Positions 36,029-47,100 of a stretch of DNA of 64,000 nucleotides are shown here, piece by piece. Position 1 is the stretch's first letter, and every line of letters begins with the position of its first letter. The notes beneath the pieces were generated by a model. That model searched no databases. It was given only the letters and a program-made list of their open reading frames with translations, and was not told where the DNA came from. The position numbers and the translations under genes are program-made. This DNA comes from Endocalyx cinctus (taxonomy: Eukaryota > Ascomycota > Sordariomycetes > Amphisphaeriales > Apiosporaceae), in contig BCKC01000003.1 in assembly GCA_001600455.1 (NCBI GenBank), positions 4,386,754 to 4,450,753 on the forward strand, given 5' to 3'.

Positions 36029-37124
36029 ATGGTGTTCAATCATTTCGGTTGGCGCACCACACCGGCACCGGTGCTTACAGACCAAATTGTCCCCATGGGC
36101 TTCTTCGACGACACTATCATCTTCCGTAATTTCGTACTGTACTCCATGTTTGTATTCGACGATGTACTCGACGTGGAGAAACTTCGCGATTCACTGGAGA
36201 AGCTGGTACAGCGTGATGGCTGGCATAAGCTTGGAGCTCGGCTAAGAAAAAATGTAAGTTTTTCGTAAGCAAGATTTCAATTATCATCATCATTATTATT
36301 TTAAAGATGGCTATTAATTGGGAAAAAACTATCCTCTTTCTTATAGAACAAGGGTCAGCTCGAATACCACATCCCGACAGAGTTCAGCGAACACCGGCGG
36401 CCGGTCTGCTTTAGTCACGTGGACCACAGCGACGTGAACATCGAGGATCATCCGGTTGGATCGACAATACCCAAGCCCGCCGGAAATAAACCGGCCATCA
36501 TGGGCAACCCCGACGACTTCGCCAGCCTGGTTCACGGGCCCGAGGTGCCGACCCGGGTGGAAGACTACCTGTACGAGGACCGGCCCCTCCTCGGCGTCCG
36601 CGTTGTCTCCTTCCGGAACTCCACCATGCTGGTCATGCACTGGCTGCACGCCTTCTGGGACGCCATCGCCCAGGGCGCCATCCTGGACGCCTGGCTGCTC
36701 GTCATGCGCGGGCGCGAGGACGAGATCCCGCGCCCCTGGTGCCTCGCCGACGGCGACGATCCCTTATCCGCGCTCGGCACCCGCCCGGCCGAAACCCACG
36801 TCCTCGAGGATAAGCGCGTCACCACGCCCGGCCTGCTCTCCTGGGTGGCCAGGAACCTCCTCGACTTGGGCGTCTGGCCGAAGGAGAATCGCGTCCTGTG
36901 CGTGCCGGCTTCGTTCCTGCAGAAGCTGAGGATGGAGGCGATCGAGGAGCTCAAGGCCGAGGGTCACGAGGACCCCTTTCTGAGCGAGGGAGATATCCTC
37001 ATGGCTTGGTTTTCGCGGCTTGCGATGTGTCACATGGCGGAAGATTCCGAGAGAACGGTAAGTCCCTTTTTTTTTTCCCCTCTGGTATTCTATCCCCTTC
37101 CTCGTCCCTATCGCTAAACGATAC

Positions 37125-37160
<36 letters not shown>

Positions 37161-37719
37161 ACAGGTCGCTATACAAAACGCGTACGGATACCGAGCGGTA
37201 TTATCGGAAGACCTCCTCCCGCCGGGAAAGCCGTACCTGAGCAACTGCGTCGGGTTCGTGATCGCGCTGACGAAGGCGCGAGACGTCCTGCGGGGACCGC
37301 TGAGCCGGGTCGCGGCCGGGATCCGGGAGTCGATCCGGACGCAAGGATCGCGGGCGCAGGTCGAGGCGTACGCGGCGCTGCTGCGGCGGGATCCCGACCG
37401 GAAGGCGCCTCCCTTTTTCGGCGATAGCGGCATGCAGCTGCTCATGGCTTCTAACTGGCAGAAGGCGAAGCTGTACGAAAAGGACTTCTCCCCGGCGTTA
37501 GCGGCGACGACGAAGAACACGACAGCGGAAGGAGAAGAGGGAGCCAATCGGAAACCTTTGCTGCCGTCTTATATCCAGAATAGTCAGTCGCCTTATACCT
37601 TCAACGAGGGCTTCCTCATCATGGGCAAGGATGCGAAGGGGAATTACTGGATGTCGGGATATAGGGTCAAGGGGCTGTGGGGGCAGATGGAGCGGCGGCT
37701 CGCGGAGATGGATGAGTAA
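36029..37719 (+). CDS. BAHD-like acyltransferase (transferase family)
   Basis: Three exons (36029-36253, 36347-37057, 37165-37719) give 496 residues. The N-terminal domain has the family layout: VPMGFFDDTIIFRNFVLYSM, then the helix LRDSLEKLVQRDGWHKLGAR. The catalytic HxxxD motif is HAFWD (residues 176-180) in MLVMHWLHAFWDA. A second domain follows with RAVLSEDLLPPGKPYLSNCV. The late structural motif DFGWG of plant BAHD enzymes is changed to DFSPA (about residue 418) after NWQKAKLYEKDF. Fungal relatives transfer acyl groups from acyl-CoA to hydroxyl groups of secondary metabolites (trichothecene 3-O-acetyltransferase is a distant example); donor and acceptor here are unknown. The second intron carries a 33-A run right before its acceptor. 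No signal peptide is seen. Confidence 0.85.
37126..37158. repeat. Poly-A tract (33 nt) inside an intron
   Basis: Uninterrupted A run between the likely branch point (CGCTAAACG) and the acceptor (TTACAG) of the second acyltransferase intron. Confidence 0.9.
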
Positions 37720-38276
37720 TTCGACATCGAGTGGTGGAGAATTACAGTTTGTCGTGTCCGCAGACTAGCTAAGCCCGATACGTGGCACCGCTTTTGTGCT
37801 AGGTGCTCTGTATCTTCGGCCATTTTTTTCCTTTGAAGTTAAGGCGTGTTGTTGATATACCAGGACATCACCTAGGTATTTGGCGCTGAGGACTTTGTGT
37901 ATTTACGTTACGTTATTATGTCCCTGTTAATGATAAGTATTTAATATTAATGATACCGACATCTTCTTTCTTCAAATGTCACCAAGAAGAATGGAGGGAG
38001 CCATCAGGAACTTGGAATATAAGAAGTGGCATTAGCAAGAAACGGTAGAGGAACCGGTTTCAAGTACGTGAAATTTCGAAAAAATGTTTCACCGACTTAA
38101 GCCTCGGAGATCAAGACGGTTTCAAGGTCTCATTCAAATAATTATGTAGTTATTTAATTTTCAGCCAAGATATCACTCCTCGTAAAAAAGGAGGATGACC
38201 CACTATCCTAGCCCAGAATCGTACTCATCACAAAAGAAAGATGTACCGAATGCCAGGGTTGTTTCTTTCTCTGCTG
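37720..38276. other. Convergent spacer
   Basis: Between the acyltransferase and CK1-like genes; AT-rich, no feature recognised apart from a CACCTAGGTA word near 37869. Confidence 0.5.
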
Positions 38277-39334
38277 CTACGTATGTGCGGACACTTCCGT
38301 CGTTGAAGCGGTCGGCTCGCTCTTCTCACTGCGGACTTCGTGAAATCTTTTGATAGTCCAGTCGTAGACGTTGTCATACTTGAAGCCCTCCTTTCTAAAA
38401 CGATCGCGAAAGCGCTTGCGCAGATGCCGGTAGTTAGGGTTATCCCGAAAACCTGACCGCGCGGAGTTGATATATTCGGCAAACTCGATCGGAAGACAGT
38501 CCTCGCGCATCTCTTCGCCCGATAAGTTTTTTTTCTTTTTCTTTTTTTCCATTACGACCTTCCTCTCCTCGTCTTCCGTCGCTACTACTTTGATGTCGTG
38601 CCACGGGAGAGACGCGCGAGCAAAGTACAAGAACAGATACCCGAGAGTTTCTAAATCATCCGCCCATGTTTGCCCTTTTTTTATCCAGTAAGTGATAGGA
38701 TGGTAATTAAAAGGGGGGTCATTCTGGCATAATACTTATTACTCACTACGACCCTCGTGGTTACGGAGACTGGCGTAACAACAGGTACCGCCAAAGGGGA
38801 GATTATATACTTCCTTTTGTTCTTCGTTACCCTCGAAAATTTGGGCCAGACCAAAATCGATGATGTATAATGTGTTTCCCTTATGGCCGACACCCATCAA
38901 GAAAATTTCAGGCTTAATATCGCGATGAACGGTCTCGAGGCGAGCGATGGCCTGATCCGCAATGAGCAGGATAGTCTTGAGGGAGAATTTACTATTGCAG
39001 TAGTTAAAGAGATCTTCGAGAGACGGTCCTAAAATCTCGAATACGAGCGCGTAGTATTCGTCCTCTTCTCCAAACCAGTACACTTTGGGAATGCCAACCT
39101 CCCCGGCCAGCTCCTTATACATATCGACCTCATCCTCAAACCATCCAGGCTCTTCACGGTGCGGGACAAGTTTCATGGCAACTTCTTGGTCGGTACTTAA
39201 GTCGGTCACTCCCCCACGTCAACTTCTAAGGCGACGGGGGGAATCGGGGTTGCCGGACCAGAATATACTATCCCAAAACCTCCTTGGCCAATCTTTATGG
39301 GAGGTAATATGGAGTTAGTTAATATTACTTTCAT
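38277..39334 (-). CDS. Casein-kinase-1-like protein, probably catalytically impaired
   Basis: Three segments (39334-39259, 39208-38750, 38674-38277) join in frame to 310 residues; the first intron (50 nt) has an atypical donor GTCCGG, the second (75 nt) GTAGTGAG. The glycine loop is GQGGFG (16-21) and the ATP lysine is in VAMK (K38). EILGPSLEDLFNYC is a CK1-family signature, with IIDFGLAQ (DFG 143-145), ADDLETLGYLFLYF and LPW. Two defects stand out. The catalytic loop reads HRDIKPEIF, with Ile127 in place of the Mg-binding Asn. Also, about six residues usually found between RIEYIH and RD are missing, so RLETVH runs straight into RD. CK1 normally phosphorylates acidic or primed sites; this copy may be a pseudokinase or a decaying gene. 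It lies in AT-rich DNA with weak splice sites, so the model is moderate. Confidence 0.55.
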
Positions 39335-39956
39335 TATATGATTAGTGACTTAGGAAGGTACCTAAGTACTGATAAAACCTAAGGTGGTGTTTACTGTATG
39401 AGGCCATACGCATGTGCGTATATACACCCGTCCACATATAAATCCACCTCTTTGATTCTTATATGGACTTAAGTATGGAGGTGGGAGCACTAATCTAGGG
39501 AGAGTTGGATCGGGAGTTATACTAGGTAAATTAGGTACTTTAAATAGTGTATCTAGGTACCTAGGGCTGCTAAGTAGTTAGCGTAGTGTACATATGCAAG
39601 GGACATGAACGCCGTAAGCAACCTGCCTATTAAAGTAGTGGATTAGCAGTATTCATAGTGTGCTAAGTACTGTAGTCTGTAGTAGTGAAATTGTAGTAGT
39701 GAAATTACAGTGCATGTTTATCTTTTTTATCATTTAACACTGTATAAATAATAAATGTGGCGGGGCAAGCGGGGTTCACTACCCATCCACAACTGCACGG
39801 GCCGATCTAACCTTAAACTTTTTTCGAGTGGTCAAAGTTTTTGACTCACCGCATTCAGAACCCTTGAAATTCTGCCAGTTTTATTTTTCCCACTCGTTCT
39901 CTTTTCCATTTGGTGACGTGACCGCCATCACCAAATTCTACCCATTCCCACTCATC
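39335..39956. other. Divergent intergenic region
   Basis: AT-rich 0.6-kb spacer between the CK1-like and transcription-factor genes, with the palindrome CTAGGTACCTAG (39553-39564) and a duplicated TAGTAGTGAAAT word near 39680-39705. No gene is seen. Confidence 0.5.
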
Positions 39957-42339
39957 ATGGGGAGAAGACCGAATCCTCTCATACTCGAATTCTTCGAGAG
40001 AGGCCCTAAACTAAATGATAATAGCAATAGATATCATCATCGCTGCAAGGCATGCGGTGAAGATTTCCCTAAAGGTCGTATCGATAGCTTAACAACCCAC
40101 CTTACCAAGAAATGCCCTGCGATTTCTGAAGCAGAAAGAATCAATGCCTGCCTTTCCCTCCATGGTATCAACAGTGCAGCCGGTCGTCAGAAGTATGACG
40201 GTTTACTACACTCTGGGCCCAATCCTGGTCCGGTACCTGCACCTCTTCAAAGTCCCAGTACTCTTTCCATAATCCACGATCAATCTCAGCAGAATCTTGG
40301 TCAAACCCCCACCACCCAGAATCCATCCCAGGCTCAAAATCCAATTTGGACTCCTTTGGAAACTCTTGCAGAAGTATCACGTCAAATTGAAGCTAGTGAG
40401 AAACATGACGACAATGTACCGACTACCCAGAACCCTACCACCGAATCATTTCAGGCTACCTCTGCTGCCGTGGCCCCAATTATCACCAGTTCCAACCCTT
40501 TTGAATTAAATGACCACTTTACCTCGGAGAACCCCCCTATGACCTACGATGACCACTCGGTGCATGAAGCGAGAGGTAAGTTTCACCAATTGCATCCATA
40601 AACCCTGGAGATTCTCATGCTAACAGTATCTACAGATTCTCCCCAACAACCCGAAGTTTCCGATTCCTTACCTAACGAGTTTAGCGAAGAGAGACTTCGA
40701 CAATTATTACAGTCACCACAATCTTCCACTCTATCCGTAGCAGTAGCCGCCACAGCACGACTGAACCCTTCTCTCCTGGACCCCCAACTCCTGGCAGAGC
40801 AAACTATTGAAGAACCACCCCCGCAGCCAGCTCCCGCCACAGACTTGATGATCGATCTTACGAATGAGCCGGCCCCGGCACCTCCACCGTTGAATACGAG
40901 CCAGCCCAATACTCCTTGGGGCGGTATGGCGTATATTCCTAATGATATTCATGCTCCAGCAGCTGTCAATAACCAGGGTCATCAGCTGACCGCTCCGTTG
41001 AACAAGGGTGGTTATCGTATGGACACTATAAACAGTCCGACTGGCCCACGCCACCGCCACAGCAGAGCACGTTTTGATTCAAGTCGGCGTAGAGAAGTCC
41101 AAGAAGTCCGCCGTATTGGAGCATGCATTCGATGTCGAATTCTACGTAAGACTTGTTCCAAAGGTACACCATGTGATACATGCAAAAAAGTGCTCTCACC
41201 TCGAGTTTGGCGTACTGGCTGTGTTCGAACAAAGCTCTCTGAATATATTGACCTCTATTCTGCCGGTGTACAGATAGTTATGGCACAGAAACGCGTCAAT
41301 CATTATAAGAGCAGCCACAAGCTTGAAAATGCTGGTATGATAGTAGAAGTCTCTCACTTTCCTGAAACAGGACACAAGGCTTCATTCCAGGTCTTACAAG
41401 GTCTACCAAAAGATATGAATGACGAAAGTGTTAAAGCTGAAGGTCCAGGTCCGGTTCTCTTGCTTGATAACAACTACGAAGACGTACCGGGAAAGATTGA
41501 AAGATACATGCGTGAAATTCTACCAGAGTTTATCCGTCTTGAGCCATCACATCATGTCCGTGTCACGTTGGAGGCTTCATCTCTGATTGCGGAACAAACT
41601 AACGATGAACTGCTTAAACGATCACTTGAACTCTGGGGTATCGTCGAGATGATGGACCGAGAGCGTCAATGGATTATGCTGGCAAAATCTTCGAAGGAGG
41701 GTGTAGAGGACCACTGGATTAAAGACGAATCTGAAAGTGAGGCGTATACCAATATTTGTATGCAGCTCACTGCTGCCGCTGAGAGAAAAGCGGCGATGGC
41801 TAGTAGGAACCTTTTGAATGGTATCCAGAGAAATCTGCAGGATGGCAAGGTGAAATTGGGATTTCCCATGTTTTTAACAATTATGCTCTTCCTCAATTGC
41901 ATGGAGAAAACAACTTGGGCCTTTAAAGCCTGGGATGAAGAGAACCTACGACCGAAGTGGCCGCTCGAGAAACCACCTAGTAACTTTACCGGCCAAGGCC
42001 ACGGACTTACCGAATTGTTAAGGATGTTGCTTGTTATTCGGCACATCCTCCCCAAGACGATACGATCGGGCGACGACGCACCAATTTCCTCGGGGGACGA
42101 TGATCCTTTCGTCACTAAGTTTTTTGAAGAACTCAACGTCACTCGTGAGCATTATTTCACCCTTTTCAAATTTAAATTGTTGCTAACTGGAATTTTTAGC
42201 TGCCTATCTACGGACGCGTCACGAACAGAACAATTTTCAGCCGACTGATTCGAGGTCGCTTGAGTTTCTTTTCTGTGCACCCCTTCTCCTCAACATCCCT
42301 CCTACGGGTGATGAGGCGTCGCCCCTTCTTACTCGATGA
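39957..42339 (+). CDS. Transcription factor with BED-like finger and Zn2Cys6 cluster
   Basis: Three exons (39957-40575, 40636-42144, 42200-42339) give 755 residues. The N-terminus, MGRRPNPLILEFFERG, leads into a BED/C2H2-type finger with C30-x2-C33, H48 and C53 (CKACGEDFPKG, LTTHLTKKC). A long Pro/Gln/Ser-rich linker follows. A binuclear cluster at about residues 370-402 has the spacing C-x2-C-x6-C-x5-C-x2-C-x12-C (CIRCRILRKTC, PCDTC, then GC), with basic residues before it (SRRREVQEVRR). The C-terminal 350 residues are mostly helical, without a named domain that I can see. Zn2Cys6 proteins are nuclear DNA-binding regulators specific to fungi. The last intron (GTGAGC, branch GCTAAC, acceptor TTTTAG) is well formed; unspliced, the frame would end at 42248. 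Targets are unknown. Confidence 0.8.
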
Positions 42340-43723
42340 GGAGATGGAATTTGGTGCGTCTGAGTAATTTCAAGAATTTCTCGCCCTTATCCTAGATGTT
42401 TCCCATGAGAACCGGCGTTTTTTCTCCATGGATGACGTCTCCCGATACAGTCACCGTGGAGATTTCAACACAAAAACTGTACCAATACTACGACTTTTCA
42501 CCCCCCGGAAAATTACGTTGATGCAAAACTCTTGGTGATTGGCCTCGGAAAAAAAAATCGGTCGGATATAGAAAACGAAGTCACACAACGAGAGTATACA
42601 ATACAAAAACCGATATTTGGGAAAGAAACCAGTCTCACGACCAAACCTTTAAAATCTCATAATACCCTAATCAGCAGCTTCTTTGCCACTGCTTATTAGC
42701 CCTGCTCTTTCATTTTCTTACTTTTTTTTTTCCTCGGTACTTCAAAAATGGAAAATAAAGGGGGTAAAGGAGGATATATACACGGACCTGGCGTTCTCCA
42801 CGAAATTGCGAATGATTCTAATGATGATGTGAATGATGAATAGCGGACAAATGAAAAAAAAAGGAGTAGATCATGTTATTGCTATTCTTCTAAGCGGATT
42901 GAAACGCAAAATACCCCCCTCTTTGATGTAGTACTTTTCTTTCCCTATATATGGTGGACATACATACACACGCGCCTACCTAGGTACTCACCTAGATAGG
43001 ACGGATGGGAGAGCTTCTGCTGCTTCTGCTGATGTATTTACTTTAATTGTTAAATAGAATAATCAAGAAAAATCCTCATGCTGATCACGACGCGAACGCA
43101 CTTGAAACTTAAGAAATCATAACAGGCTGAGAGCACAAATGAGCACTAATTTGTACACAACTGGGCAACAATTTCATTTTTTTTTTCATTGAAATCATTC
43201 CTATCTACGCGAAGGGATGTCCCATCATCATCTCAGTGATCCCGTCTCAATCGATTTATCTCACTTTTACTTTCTTCTTCTAATTTTCAAAGGAGAGAAA
43301 AAATAGAACGAAAAAAAAAAGTAAAATAAACAACACATAAAAAAAAAACGCCACTCCCTCTTTCAGTCCTTGAATTCGGAAGGATTGGAAAACATGTAGC
43401 AGCGTTTAGATAAACCTAAGAAAAAACAGCAACAACAACGCAAGAACGCCAGGGAGAGAGAGACAGAGAGACCAAAGTCAAAGTTCCAGCCAAACCAGCT
43501 CCAGCTAGGCAGACCAAATCAGCTCAATCTTCTCCTTATTTGAGTTTTTCTCCGTCCACCTTTTCCCCCCCATTCCGTTTCGTTATAGAAAAAAAAAGAG
43601 AGAAAACTCCACTCGAAAAGAAAAAAAAATTAAAAAAACGTTTTCCACTACCCACAAGAAAAAAAAAAGAAAAAAACCCTCCTTTTGACGTGTATTTCTT
43701 TTTTTTTCAAAACTCCAAGATTA
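42340..43723. other. Convergent 3' intergenic region
   Basis: This holds the 3' flanks of the transcription factor (plus) and of SEC5 plus its downstream frame (minus). It is rich in poly-A/T blocks (43300-43350, 43580-43680), with TACCTAGGTA near 42977-42986 and no further gene. Confidence 0.5.
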
Positions 43724-44116
43724 CTAATCCGGGTTTCGGGGCGAGGATATCCGGAGTCTTTCTAATTCTTCCAGAGGGATGCGAGGGATGGAGAAAGGCC
43801 GACCTTTCCTATACGTCACGTAGATGCATTTTCTAGCCGGCGGGGACGACAATAACGGTGGGTAATCCTCTTCTTCTTCTTCTAGCTCGGGGTATACGTT
43901 ATTGTAATTGTTCTCGTTGTCGAAGTATTTCCGTTGTCTGCTCTCCGCTTGACGATATAGCTCGGGGCGTCGCAGCTGGCAGCATACGGCGCGACATCTG
44001 TCGTCGGGACCGCCGAGGTTCGGGTGGTTCCCGTGGTTGAAGTAATAGAACTCGCCGGCCTCGTCTTCGCCGCTGCTGCCGTAACCGCTGTCCTTGCGGC
44101 GAGCGGCCGCGGCCGC
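43724..44116 (-). other. Open coding-like frame directly after the SEC5 stop codon
   Basis: After the SEC5 TAG (44119-44117) the same frame stays open for 130 codons (44116-43727) to a second TAG at 43726-43724. It contains no ATG. The first half is strongly G/C-ending at third codon positions, and the peptide is of ordinary composition (RRKDSGYGSSGEDEAGEFYY, RCRAVCCQLRRPELY, KCIYVTYRKGRPFSIPRI, PLEELERLRISS). It could be a readthrough extension of SEC5, an exon reached by alternative splicing that skips the TAG (the dinucleotide AG of CTAG could serve as acceptor, but no strong donor is seen upstream), a separate protein with an unseen 5' exon, or a former C-terminus cut off by a new stop. 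I do not recognise the sequence. Confidence 0.5.
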
Positions 44117-47100
44117 CTAGCCCGTCGCCGTTCGCTCGAGACCGGGCTGTGACTGCAACGATTGGCCTTGCTGGGTGCGTCGGGGCCGCTTGAAGCACGC
44201 GAACTCGCTTCGGGACTGATCCCGGAGCTTCTTGAGCACCTCGCGCATCCCCGGCAGCTCGCTTTGCAGCTGTGCGCGAGCTTGGTTGTCCGTCTTGGAG
44301 TCGAGCATGGAGTAAATCTCGCTCTGGAGGGTCGACGCTTTCTCCGTCGTGTACTGACTCAGCGTTTGCGCTACGAACTCGACGTCCAAGGTAGCTTGCA
44401 TTAGCGAGCCTAGGTCGTACTTGGCACGCGCTTTGAAGATCTCAAGAAGTTCACGGCTCAGCTGCTCAAGGAGGTATGAAAGGACCTGGGTGGTTAGGCT
44501 TGGCGCCGTAGTTGAAACTTGAGTATGTACAAGCACGAGGGTTAAGAGAGCCTCATAGACGTAGGGCTTCGCCTCGGTAGGTTTAGTTGATGCTGCCGGA
44601 GCCCAGTCCGGGCTAGTCACGCCTGCGCGGATGACTTTGCGAAGCGTGTCGACAAATGGACGTATGTACGTGGTGAATAATCGCGCATCAATTTGGCCGA
44701 GGACGTCTTTTATAGTCTTCGCCTCATCCGTTAATTTCACAGAGAAGGCGTTCTCGAACTGACTGTTCAAATTTGGCACGACTTCTGAGCGTAAAGATTG
44801 AAGGTTGCTGAGAGTTAAAAGCATGCGAACATTCTGTGATCAACAGGGTTAGTAAACTAAGATTAGAGAAGAATGACTGCAAGTAAAGCTTACCCTATCA
44901 CCAGCATCAACCGTCTTTCTTCCAATTCTCAGTGACACTCTGGCGTCTCCCGATTTAACCGGTGCGTCCATGTCAGTAGTCCACTCATCGTCCGTCTTCT
45001 TAACCGACCTTTCTGCGTTTTCAACCATACCACTCAGTGCCTTGTACAGAGTGGTCACGTACTGGCTCCTAACCATTTGCAGAAGCTTTGTCGGTGGTGG
45101 TGGGACAATATCTCCAGCACCAGGCTTATCCATCGCTTCTGAGACGTAGAGTAGCTTCTGCATCCCGCTTAATAACGTTGCTTCAAATGCCGCAAAGCTT
45201 GATGGCATGCGGGTGACGTCTCCCATCTCTTTGGAACGCTGCCAATCTTCGACGTACTTGATGTTGGCGGCGTCAATGTTCCAAGCACCGCATAGAGCGT
45301 TGACGCATCGCTCTCGCGCGACAGCAACCAGATTTTTTAGCATATCTACTTGTTTGACGTCGCCTCGTTTCACGGGAGCTACGCTGGCCATATCAGACGC
45401 GCCCGAGCCTACCAACACGAGCATCTGGGAAAGATAATGAACCCCGCTCAGCGAATTGGAGCCAGGCGGCCAAAATGCAAACTTCTCCCACGCCTCTCCG
45501 CGCTTAGGGGACGGCGGTGGCAGATTGTTCGAGTCGAAATTGAAACGGGGATCCCTCATAGTTGAAGGTGACAAAGAGCTCGACATTGGCGTGGCGGGTG
45601 ATGGTGGTAAAGGAGAGAACAAAAGCGAGATATCTTCCGGCGGCGCACCAGCAAAGAATTCATACATCTGAGCGCGGATCATATCAACAAGCTCAATAGT
45701 GCCTTTCCGGAGATCGACAGTGCCTTGTTGAGATAAGCGATGATGATCCATGGATTCGCCATTATAGCCAGTGGGTAGCGAACTCTGCGCATTTCCATCG
45801 ATGAAGCTCTCCACGGTTTGCCAAAATTCTATCACTTCGCCCAAAATACCCTGGGTAGACAAGAAACTGGAGAGGAAAGCTACCATTTTCTCCCATAGTT
45901 CTACGACATCGGCGGAGTCCATACCGTTGGGCTTGCTCTCGACAGGCTGGCGACCGAGATTACGCAATCGTGAAGCCACCAGAGCCGGAGAAGGTTTCTG
46001 AGCATTAGCGAGCCGACGTCTGAGGACTTCGATTTCAACCTTGGCGCGGTCTCCAACCGACGATATCTTGCTTTTTAGATAGTCGTACCGACTCAAAAGC
46101 CAAACCCAGATCGGGTTATCCTCCACGCCTAGCTCAAGTAGGAGACCAATAAGCTCCATGTGTTGATCCTGGGTGGGTCCTGCCGAGGTGTCGGCTTTCG
46201 ATATATTGTTCAGCAAAGTCAGTTTTCTCCAAACATCACGCTTCAGTATTTGGATCTGATCCTCTACATCATACCACATCCGAGCAGCTATAAGAATTTG
46301 GTATGTCTGAGTCTCGCCAGGTGGAGTGGAGCCCAAATCTCGGACCAGCTTTCGAGTCTCGTCGGCGAATTTCCGGACACGATTATACTCCTCCACCAGC
46401 GTGTCGTAATCCTTCCGTTTGATACAATCGGCGATATTAGAGCTTGCTTCGATGTAATCTTTGTATCGATCAAGCGAGGTCGAAACAGTCTTGAGATTCT
46501 CTTCCTTCTCTCTACCACCCAAGGCGGGACCCCAAACATCTTCAGCCTTAGCAGAAACATCTAGCAACGGACCTTTGATCCCCATGACACCGTAATCGCT
46601 TTCCTTGATGAGAGCATTCTTTTTCTTATTATCGGGCACCGTAGGCGTCGCTAACGGGCTCGTTCCAAGAGCTGCGCCCAAAGCGGCGCCTCCAGCACTA
46701 CCTCTGAAACTATTGCGACTAGCATGTCGGGAGTGGCTACGGGCGCGAGTGGTCGGGGGAGGTTCAGCACCCCGGTATTTCATTTCCTTATAGACATTAT
46801 CAATGGTGGCTTTTGCTCTCACAAACCTCTCGAAGTTGGACTCGACCAGTACTTTCAGAGAGGCAGATTTCTGGTCAATTGATCTTGATAGAACGTCGAG
46901 GCCATTCAGTAAGGATTCGGTATCAGCATTGGCATGCATTTGAGAGAGGAACAGAGCCGGGGAGAAGTTTGTAGACGAAAGTAAGAAACGGTTTCCTGTG
47001 GATGACGTATTAGCGACCGAGGGTGTAGCGTAGTACAGTACAGTACAGTATAGTATATGGTTATTCTTATTACTTACGTAAACGAGGGTCATCTTGAAGT

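Noticed and set aside
36898..37719. Frame that reads through the second acyltransferase intron
   Set aside because: It translates the poly-A run as poly-Lys and enters the intron; the spliced model gives a continuous family-like sequence.
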